From positions 31,810-94,878 of the forward strand of contig JAPPLM010000047.1 of NCBI GenBank assembly GCA_028874195.1: a DNA stretch of 63,069 nucleotides. The letters are read 5' to 3'. Positions 43,699 to 50,590 of this stretch are shown here, piece by piece. This DNA is from Chloroflexota bacterium. GTDB lineage: Bacteria > Chloroflexota > UBA11872 > VXOZ01. Position 1 is the stretch's first letter; every line of letters begins with the position of its first letter. The position numbers were made by a program, and so were the translations under genes. The notes under the pieces were generated by a model that saw nothing but the letters and a program-made list of their open reading frames with translations, made no database searches and was not told where the DNA came from.

Positions 43699-45026
43699 GG
43701 GTGGGTGACGCGCCCCACGAAGAGAATAGACCCCGTCGCCCGGTCTCGGATCAGAAAGATGAAGGGTCTATCAACCGTCACTTTCACCCGCGGCGGCGGG
43801 GCGGATTCCGTCTGCATCACCACGGCGGTGGCCGCAGCCGCCTCAGTGCCCTTTTCGTCTACCGACACGAACGCCTTGTGAACGACCTCCCGAATGTAGA
43901 GACACTCCGGGTCACCCGCGAGACACGACTTGCCGTCCATACCGGAAAAGTCGGCGGCATCGCTAGCGAAGGCGTCGGACATCCCCATGGAACGGAGGGT
44001 TTCACCGAGCCGAAACTGCGACTCGTACGTGAACTTTGGCAGGTCAAGCTCCACCAAGCGCTCGCCGAAGTTTGCGACAATCCGATCCACGAGGGCGGCA
44101 TCCAGGGATGCCTCGAACGCTGCGAACTGCCCCTTGTCCGGCAGCATGATAATCATGGACAGCGCAAACCCCGCGTAAGGCAGGTCCACGACCTGGTAGC
44201 CGTCTCCCGCCGCATAACTGAACTCCTCCTCCGAACTCATCATCGGGACGTCAACGCTGCTGCCGTCCAGCAGGTAGAAAGGATGATCGCGGGTATTCGC
44301 CGCGTCGAATGGAAAGGCCCAAGCCGCCTTGAAGTAGATGGCGTTGGTCAGCACCATCCGGGTGAGCGGGTCAATGACATCCGGCGGGATGAGGTCTTTG
44401 ATCCGATCCTCCGTGTTATCCGCAACCCAGTCGTTTATTGTGAGCCTGGACTCTTCGGGAGCCGCAACAAAGTCTGCCGGCCTTACTCCCGCTCCGTAGC
44501 TCTCTGCCAGGATGTCGAGGAACGCTTCGCGAAACTCGTGGTCTTGCTGTCCCCAGACCGCGTTGACGACATTTAATCTGAATTCTTGGCCCTTCTTCAC
44601 TTGACCGCCCTCGCCGCGAGAGGCAAGCTCCAGAGCCAAGGCGTTGAACGTGGAGTGAAGTTTCTCCTGGGACAGCGTAAAGTAGAGCGTCTCCGCCATC
44701 TGGCTTTCCGTCTGTCCGCTAGCGCCGGCGTAGGTCATGGCCAGCGCCAAAGAGATGCTGTAGGGAGAGTAGAATAGGTTCCCCTCCTCTACGCGCAGCG
44801 CCCGGTACAGGTCGAAGGCGAAAGCGCTGTTGTCTTTGGCCAGGTCAACTAGTGCCGCATCCGTGGACGTTGGCGCGGCGCGCTCCTTGGTCGAGCGCAA
44901 CTCGCCCGACGAGGCGTCGCCGCACGTCGTCAGAAAGACGGTTGCCGTCACCCATAGGACCGTCACAAGCACGGCGGACCCTACCGACCGCCACAGCCCG
45001 TTCAGGCCGGTAATGCTCTCATACAT
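43695..45026 (-). CDS. Serpin-family protease inhibitor, lipoprotein-like signal
   Basis: A 443-residue serpin. The N-terminus has a hydrophobic signal (VLVTVLWVTATVFLTTCGD) with a possible lipobox Cys. The core matches the family: NVVNAVWGQ, TNAIYFKAAWAFPFD, LPDKGQ, and the breach/shutter region VHKAFVSVDEKGTEAAAATA, which contains the hinge needed for an inhibitory serpin. Counting from P17 Glu in the hinge puts Glu at P1 and Ser at P1', so an acidic-residue-specific protease could be the target (inference). It is divergent from the dehydratase at 45587, with a 560-base gap. Confidence 0.92.
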   Translation of the reverse strand: MYESITGLNGLWRSVGSAVLVTVLWVTATVFLTTCGDASSGELRSTKERAAPTSTDAALVDLAKDNSAFAFDLYRALRVEEGNLFYSPYSISLALAMTYAGASGQTESQMAETLYFTLSQEKLHSTFNALALELASRGEGGQVKKGQEFRLNVVNAVWGQQDHEFREAFLDILAESYGAGVRPADFVAAPEESRLTINDWVADNTEDRIKDLIPPDVIDPLTRMVLTNAIYFKAAWAFPFDAANTRDHPFYLLDGSSVDVPMMSSEEEFSYAAGDGYQVVDLPYAGFALSMIIMLPDKGQFAAFEASLDAALVDRIVANFGERLVELDLPKFTYESQFRLGETLRSMGMSDAFASDAADFSGMDGKSCLAGDPECLYIREVVHKAFVSVDEKGTEAAAATAVVMQTESAPPPRVKVTVDRPFIFLIRDRATGSILFVGRVTHP

Positions 45027-45586
45027 CGTTCTGACCTTCCGCCTCCTTCCAGCAAGAGCGGACTACCTCTGCCAACGCTTCCCTGCCCCCAAGCTGTGGA
45101 GCTGCGCGCGTCCAGCAGAAATAGCGCGAAGACCTCAATGCAGTATCTACGTAGACTTGAATACGGGGACCCTTGACTGTGTAATGCAATAGGCAAAAGG
45201 ATCGACAAACCTCCGGCCTGCGCGATGGACAATGTCACGCTTGCTCCGGCTGAACCGCTGCCTTTTCCTCAATAAGCATAGCATAGAGCCTCTTCTGGGT
45301 AATTGGAACGGGTTGCCAGCGCTCGGGATGAACCAAGAAGACATCACCCGCGGAGCGACCCGGAAGACCATGGCGCAGCTATCGCGAAGCAGTGACAGCA
45401 GATGCTCTTTCAGCTATCCTAGGATTGCGTCGAAACGACTGAACCACAGTCTGCCGCAACAAAGCCTCACACTCCCGCTCTTAGCAAGCCCGATCTAGGA
45501 AGCGTCCTGCGCCGAAAGACAACGCTTGCGGTTTTCGTGTACTGTTGCGTTTCTGCACGCAGCAAGCAGAGAAAGGAATGTCCACC
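45027..45586. other. Intergenic region between divergent serpin and dehydratase (560 bases)
   Basis: I see no convincing gene, repeat or promoter pair here. Short ORFs on both strands (for example near 45147-45371 minus) have no recognisable protein features. Both flanking genes are transcribed outward, so the promoters are somewhere in it. Confidence 0.4.
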
Positions 45587-46732
45587 GTGCGTATCACGGA
45601 CGTTGAAACGTATGTCCTCGGAGACAACTGGCGCAATATCGTCTTTGTGCGCGTGATGACCGACGAAGGCCTCTATGGCATTGGTGAAGCCACCCTCCAG
45701 AATCGCGATGAAGCCGTCGTGGCATACATTCAAGCCGCCAAGAACCGGCACATTATTGGCAGCGATCCATTTAATATCGAAGATCTCTGGATGCGCATGT
45801 ACCGCGATGACTTCTGGCGGGGAGGCCCTGTTGCCAACACTGCACTGAGCGCAGTCGAAATCGCCTGCTGGGACATCGTGGGGAAAGTGCTGGAAACGCC
45901 GGTCTATCGCCTTCTGGGCGGGCAGTGCCACGAACGCCTCAAAGCCTATGCCAATGGCTGGTACACTGGCGACCGCACACCTGAGGACTTTGCGCAGCGC
46001 GCGAAAACGGTGGTGCGCAAAGGCTACCGCGCCCTGAAGGTGGACCCGTTCGGCGCGGGCACGTATGAGATGGAAGCCGATGAGAAGCGCAAGTCAATCG
46101 AACTGGTGGAGGCCATCCGCGCTGCCGTCGGGCCGGACATCGAGATTTTCATTGAGATGCACGGACGCTTCAGCCCGGCAACCGCTATCGAAATCGCCCG
46201 CGAGCTTGAGCCTTTCAAGCCCGGCTGGGTGGAAGAGCCGGTACCGCCTGAAGACCAGGACGCATTGGAGCGAGCGGCACGCGACATTCATGTCCCCGTC
46301 GCCACGGGTGAACGTCTCTTTACGCGCTACGAGTATGCCCGGTTCTTCACGCGCAACGTCGTAGATATCGTCCAGCCGGATATCATTCATGCCGGCGGTA
46401 TCATGGAAATGAAGAAGATTGCCGCCATGGCTGACGCTCATTATGTAATGGTGGCGCCGCACTGTTCCAACGGCCCCGTCTGCACGGCTGCCAGCGTACA
46501 CTTCGACTTTTGCACCACCAACGTGAAGATACAAGAGTGCTTTGACGACTTTGCGCCGGAGTTTGTCCGTGAGGCCGTAATTGGATCCCCTAGGGTCAAA
46601 GACGGGTACTTTTCTCCGCCGGAGGCGCCCGGTTTGGGCATAGACCTCAATCTCGACGTGATCAAGGAACATCCCTACCGTTTCGGCCACTTCAACCTCT
46701 TTGCGGATGACTGGCAGCGACGCGCGTATTAG
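45587..46732 (+). CDS. Enolase-superfamily dehydratase (mandelate racemase/muconate-lactonizing type, galactonate-dehydratase-like)
   Basis: A protein of 381 residues from GTG 45587, with AAGGA ending nine bases before; an ATG at 45578 directly abuts that ribosome site and is less likely. It is a D-galactonate/mannonate-dehydratase-like sugar-acid dehydratase. Features: RALKVDPFG, metal-ligand segments IFIEMHGRF, WVEEPVPPED and TGERLFTRYE, and the general-acid His in MVAPHCSNGPV. Expected reaction: removing water from an acid sugar to a 2-keto-3-deoxy product. It leads a run with hicB 12 bases downstream. Confidence 0.9.
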   Translation: MRITDVETYVLGDNWRNIVFVRVMTDEGLYGIGEATLQNRDEAVVAYIQAAKNRHIIGSDPFNIEDLWMRMYRDDFWRGGPVANTALSAVEIACWDIVGKVLETPVYRLLGGQCHERLKAYANGWYTGDRTPEDFAQRAKTVVRKGYRALKVDPFGAGTYEMEADEKRKSIELVEAIRAAVGPDIEIFIEMHGRFSPATAIEIARELEPFKPGWVEEPVPPEDQDALERAARDIHVPVATGERLFTRYEYARFFTRNVVDIVQPDIIHAGGIMEMKKIAAMADAHYVMVAPHCSNGPVCTAASVHFDFCTTNVKIQECFDDFAPEFVREAVIGSPRVKDGYFSPPEAPGLGIDLNLDVIKEHPYRFGHFNLFADDWQRRAY

Positions 46733-46744
46733 AAAATCCAGAGG

Positions 46745-46960
46745 ATGAAAGCCGTAAAGTACGCCATCGTCATTGAGAAAACCGGTAACGGCTACTCGGC
46801 ATGCGTACCCGGCTTACCGGGCTGTGTCGCCGCTGCGGATACGCGGGAAGAAGCGGATGATTTGATTCGAGAGGCTGTCGCTCATCATGTTGCATTGCTC
46901 CGTGAGCACGGCGAACCGGTGCCAGAACCACAAGCCACTACTGGACTGGTCGAGGTGTAG
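46745..46960 (+). CDS. HicB-type antitoxin, no HicA partner seen
   Basis: A 71-residue HicB-like protein with YAIVIEKTGNGYSACVPGLPGC and the HxxxxxREHGEPVP-like tail (HHVALLREHGEPVPEP) that characterise the family. HicB antitoxins normally sit next to a small hicA RNase gene; neither upstream (enolase) nor downstream (HEPN) is HicA. Its ATG follows AGAGG without spacing, so translation is probably coupled to the dehydratase. It may be an orphan regulator. Confidence 0.85.
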   Translation: MKAVKYAIVIEKTGNGYSACVPGLPGCVAAADTREEADDLIREAVAHHVALLREHGEPVPEPQATTGLVEV

Positions 46961-47028
46961 GCACGCTTATAGCAGATGTTACCCAGGCGCTCCAGGGTTG
47001 ATGGGGAAGCATGCCTGGAGAGTGGAGC

Positions 47029-47469
47029 ATGACTATCAACACGGACTTCCTCACACGTTGTATTCTGACCTTGGAGAGCGCGTTCGCGCAGTTGCAGCAG
47101 CATGAAGCAGGCAGTACTGCCTACGACATCTTTCGCGCCGCGTGCGTCAAAGAGTTCGAGTTAGTCTTGGAGCAGAGCGGCAGTCTGCTGGGAAAACGGC
47201 TCGGACCCTATTTTGCCAGCAATCTGCAGGCCGATCGCCTTACTTTCAAGGACCGCTTTCGCCATGCGGCGAAGCACGGCTTGATCTCCGTCGAGAGTTG
47301 CGAACGCTGGCTCGGGTACCGGGATGCCCGCAACGATACGGCGCACCGCTACGGCGCGGGATTTGCTGACTTCGTCAAAGACGCTGAGGCAACGCTCAAA
47401 CTGCTGCCTACGTTCATTGCCGACGCCAAGGAACTGGCGCGCGTCATCGCGGAGAGCACTGATGACTGA
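47029..47469 (+). CDS. HEPN-type nucleotidyltransferase substrate-binding protein (HI0074 family)
   Basis: A 146-residue helical protein. The HEPN active-site motif R-x4-H is present as Arg101 to His106 (YRDARNDTAHRYG). GGAG lies eight bases before the ATG at 47029, which is better supplied than the upstream ATG 47011. The next gene encodes the MNT partner and overlaps the stop by eight bases. Together they form a HEPN/MNT toxin-antitoxin pair, where the MNT protein AMPylates the HEPN toxin in characterised systems. Confidence 0.9.
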   Translation: MTINTDFLTRCILTLESAFAQLQQHEAGSTAYDIFRAACVKEFELVLEQSGSLLGKRLGPYFASNLQADRLTFKDRFRHAAKHGLISVESCERWLGYRDARNDTAHRYGAGFADFVKDAEATLKLLPTFIADAKELARVIAESTDD

Positions 47470-47794
47470 TCGGCTGAGCCTGCCCTGCCGCTACCGCCGG
47501 CAAATCGAAGCGCTGCTGCGGACGTGTCTGCCCGGGGTAGAGGCGTGGGCCTACGGCAGCCGCGTCAACGGCAGGAGTCACCCCGGCAGCGATCTCGACC
47601 TAGCGCTGCGCTTGCCAACCCTGGAACCAATACCGGATGCCATGCTCCGCGGCTTTAAAGCGGCTTTGGAGCAGTCGAACATTCCTATTCTCGTCCAAGT
47701 GCACGATTGGGCGCGTTTGCCGGAGAGCTTCCACCGCGAAATCGAACGCAACCACGTGGCCCTGCATGCGGGACACAGCGATTCCGACGGCTGA
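47462..47794 (+). CDS. Minimal nucleotidyltransferase (MNT, HEPN partner)
   Basis: A 110-residue MNT protein. The motif GSRVNGRSHPGSDLDLAL (Gly32-Ser33 and Asp44/Asp46) is the GSx10DxD signature. The ATG at 47462 overlaps the HEPN stop (47467-47469), the usual translational coupling for this pair. It is a likely antitoxin that modifies the HEPN protein. It ends 150 bases before the amidohydrolase gene. Confidence 0.9.
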   Translation: MTDRLSLPCRYRRQIEALLRTCLPGVEAWAYGSRVNGRSHPGSDLDLALRLPTLEPIPDAMLRGFKAALEQSNIPILVQVHDWARLPESFHREIERNHVALHAGHSDSDG

Positions 47795-47944
47795 ATGGCT
47801 GGCTCTTTTCAACGAAGCCTTGAAAACGGATTTCCGGTCGCACGGTTGAGGGTATGGCACAGGGTGAGAAAGCGAGTGGGCTGCTAGAATCGCATAGAGT
47901 GGTGCTGCCAGAGTGTAGTTCACGTTACAGCGGAGGTAATGCCA

Positions 47945-49117
47945 ATGGCCTACGACCTGATTCTGCGCAACGGTGACATCATCGACCCCGGCGAAAGCCG
48001 GCGTTGTGCCGGTGACATCGGCGTTACCGACGGCAAGATTGCTGCTGTGACCGAGGGCACGCTTGCGGACGCCGGTAAGCAGGAGATTGATGTCGCGGAT
48101 CACATCGTCACCCCCGGGCTGGTGGACCTGCACGGCCATTGCTACTGGGGAGTAGGCGGCACGGGACTGGATCCGGACCTGGTTGGCGCGCGGCATGGCG
48201 TGACCACTTGGATCGATCCCGGCAGCAGCGGGGCCGCGACTTTCCCCGCTTTCAAGCGATTTATCATCGAACAGTCGCAGGTACGGGTGGTTCCTCTGCT
48301 CAATCTCAGCGCTAAGGGTCTCGTGCACTGTCAGGACGTTGGCGAGCTTAACGATATTCGCTATATCGACTCCGACCTCACAGCCGCTACCATCGAGCGT
48401 CACAGCGACCTCATTGCCGGTATCAAGGTCCGCGCCGGCCGCTCCAGCACCGGGCAGATGGGCATGACCCCGCCATGGATAGCACGCGAACTGTGCGATC
48501 AGTTTTCAATACCTCTCATGGTGCATATCTCCAATCCCGCGCCGACCTTGCAAGAGTTGCTGCCGATACTGCGCGCCGGCGACATCGTGACCCACTGCTT
48601 CCATGGCAAGGTGGGCGGGGTGCTGATGCGGGGCCGTGTGCGCGATGAGGCTTGGGCGGCACGTGAGCGGGGCGTGCTTTTCGATATTGGTCACGGCAAC
48701 AGCAGTTTCTCGTTTCCCGTTACCGCCGCCGCGCTGGAACAGGGATTTCCTCCCGACTCCATCAGCACTGACTTACACCAGGTCAGTATCCGCAGCACCG
48801 CTAAGAGCTTCCCTCACATCATGTCCAAGTTCCTGGCTCTCGGCATGGATATCGAAACGGTTATCCGCCTCAGCACGCTCGCACCAGCGCAATCAATAAA
48901 CCGCGACAAACTCTGCGGCAGTCTGAGGGTTGGCGCTCCCGCCGACATTGCGGTCTTCAGCCTCAACACTGGTCACGTCACCTTTCAAGACCCGCAAGGA
49001 GAAGAGCGTGACGGCACTGAATGGGTGGAGAATACCCATACCGTCGCCAAGGGCGTACTCCTCGATCGCAGCCGTGATCCGCTTGCTGACAAGCCGTTTC
49101 CTATGGACACCATTTGA
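47945..49117 (+). CDS. Amidohydrolase/deacetylase-family metallohydrolase
   Basis: A 390-residue amidohydrolase-superfamily protein. The GGAGG at 47932-47936 fits the ATG at 47945 (MAYDLILRNGDIIDP) with eight bases of spacing, whereas an in-frame ATG at 47939 is too close. The metal ligands are DLHGHCYWG, the probable carboxylated Lys in LIAGIKVRAG, HIS in LMVHISNPA, HCFHG and the catalytic Asp in ISTDLHQV. It is similar to the dihydroorotase-like deacetylases of the EF_0837 type. The substrate is not predictable. Confidence 0.9.
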   Translation: MAYDLILRNGDIIDPGESRRCAGDIGVTDGKIAAVTEGTLADAGKQEIDVADHIVTPGLVDLHGHCYWGVGGTGLDPDLVGARHGVTTWIDPGSSGAATFPAFKRFIIEQSQVRVVPLLNLSAKGLVHCQDVGELNDIRYIDSDLTAATIERHSDLIAGIKVRAGRSSTGQMGMTPPWIARELCDQFSIPLMVHISNPAPTLQELLPILRAGDIVTHCFHGKVGGVLMRGRVRDEAWAARERGVLFDIGHGNSSFSFPVTAAALEQGFPPDSISTDLHQVSIRSTAKSFPHIMSKFLALGMDIETVIRLSTLAPAQSINRDKLCGSLRVGAPADIAVFSLNTGHVTFQDPQGEERDGTEWVENTHTVAKGVLLDRSRDPLADKPFPMDTI

Positions 49118-49183
49118 TGCGCAGTCACGTTCGCCTGTAACGTGATCGATCCTCACGGTACGCGCGATTTACAGAGGAATGCT

Positions 49184-50584
49184 ATGCAACTCAAGTTCCT
49201 CCACGCTGCTGATATCCATCTTGGCTACCAGCAATACGGCCTTGAGCAGCGCTACGACGACTTCACCGAGGCGTTCCAGTGGGTTGTAGACACCGCGTTG
49301 GACGAGCGGGTTGACTTTCTCTTGCTGGCGGGCGATCTCTTCGAGAAGCGCACCCTCGACCCGCGAACGCTCCTTATCGCCGTTGAACAATTCGAACGCC
49401 TGAAAACCGCGCAAATCCCGGTTGTCGCCATCGAAGGCAACCACGAGCGCACGTACGGCGACAATCTCTCCTGGATGGAGTACCTCAATCAGAGCGGCCT
49501 TCTCCACTTACTGGATTGCGCGCGCCACGACCAAGGTTGGCAGCCCCAGCCGTGGAACCGAGAGGAGCGCGCCGGTGGTTTCGTGGACATTGCCGGCGCA
49601 CGCATCTATGGTCTCAAGTACCAAGGCGCGCAGACCGGCGCGGCGCTCAGCGAGATTGGGGCCGCAATCGCCGCCGCTCCCCAGCCGGCCGCGGAGTTTT
49701 CTATCTTTCTTGCGCACACGTCTGTGGAGGGGTACTACGACCAAGGCCATCCTTTTGCGCGCCAGCAAGACCTCGCTTCTCTCCGGCAGTGCGTGGACTA
49801 CCTCGCCCTCGGGCACTTACACGCACCGTATGTAGGTACGCTTGGTGGGAGAGATTGGCTCTTCAATCCCGGTTGCCCGGAAACCTGGAGCAGCGAAGAG
49901 TGGCAGTACCAAAACAAAGGCGCTCTCTTTGTAGAAGTAGACACCAATCAGGCCCCAAGCTTCAAGGCCACGCCACGCAACTATGCCGGTCGCCGTCCCT
50001 TCATCCGTATTCGACAAGAGCTGGATGCCTGTCCGACGCCGGGCGTGCTCCTGCGCCTTCTCGAAGAGAAGATACGGCGCGAACCGCTGCCAAACGCTGG
50101 CGTAGAGTCGGCGGATTTAGAAGACGCATCTCGCCCTGCGACAGGCAGGCGTTCCCAATCGCCAAAGTCCCCCGTAGTCGAGATCGTGCTCACGGGCGTC
50201 GCACGGTTTTCGCGCACGGAAATCGACGCGGCAGCCATCGAACAACTGGCAAAGAAGTACATCGATCCGCTGCTCGTGCGCGTGCGGTCAACCTTGCAGG
50301 AAGCCCCTGCGAGCGTGGTGGAAGATGGGAGCGCTCTGCCGCGAGAAGTCTTGGAACGAACAGTCTTTGAAAATCTCATCCGGGCCGATGATCGCTTTGC
50401 CTCATCGGCGGCCGAGGTAGCCCAAGTCACCGTACTTCTCAAGCAGATGGTCCTCGACGGGGTCACAGCCAGTGATATTGCGGGCGAAATGCACAGCCGC
50501 CTGCGCACGCTGCGACACGTCGGACAAGACGATCTCTTTGGTACCGGACCGGGAGCCACGGAACCGCAAAGATACTCAGAATAG
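49184..50584 (+). CDS. sbcD: SbcD/Mre11-type DNA repair nuclease subunit
   Basis: A 466-residue calcineurin-fold nuclease. The phosphoesterase blocks are present: FLHAADIHLGYQQYG, LLAGDLFEKR, EGNHERTYG, FLAHTSVEGYY and LALGHLHAPY. AGAGGA precedes the ATG at 49184; the longer ORF to 49142 is not supported. It is followed by SbcC six bases after the stop. In the Mre11-Rad50 complex it degrades DNA ends and opens hairpins. It leads the DNA-end-processing cluster of this window. Confidence 0.93.
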   Translation: MQLKFLHAADIHLGYQQYGLEQRYDDFTEAFQWVVDTALDERVDFLLLAGDLFEKRTLDPRTLLIAVEQFERLKTAQIPVVAIEGNHERTYGDNLSWMEYLNQSGLLHLLDCARHDQGWQPQPWNREERAGGFVDIAGARIYGLKYQGAQTGAALSEIGAAIAAAPQPAAEFSIFLAHTSVEGYYDQGHPFARQQDLASLRQCVDYLALGHLHAPYVGTLGGRDWLFNPGCPETWSSEEWQYQNKGALFVEVDTNQAPSFKATPRNYAGRRPFIRIRQELDACPTPGVLLRLLEEKIRREPLPNAGVESADLEDASRPATGRRSQSPKSPVVEIVLTGVARFSRTEIDAAAIEQLAKKYIDPLLVRVRSTLQEAPASVVEDGSALPREVLERTVFENLIRADDRFASSAAEVAQVTVLLKQMVLDGVTASDIAGEMHSRLRTLRHVGQDDLFGTGPGATEPQRYSE

Positions 50585-50590
50585 CTGCTG

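Noticed and set aside
43701-44576. 291-codon plus-strand ORF opposite the serpin
   Set aside because: The serpin has all family features; this ORF is rich in Arg/His and has none.
46985-47028. A hicA gene near hicB
   Set aside because: The gap between hicB and the HEPN gene is under 70 bases and the upstream gene is a dehydratase; no room for a HicA.
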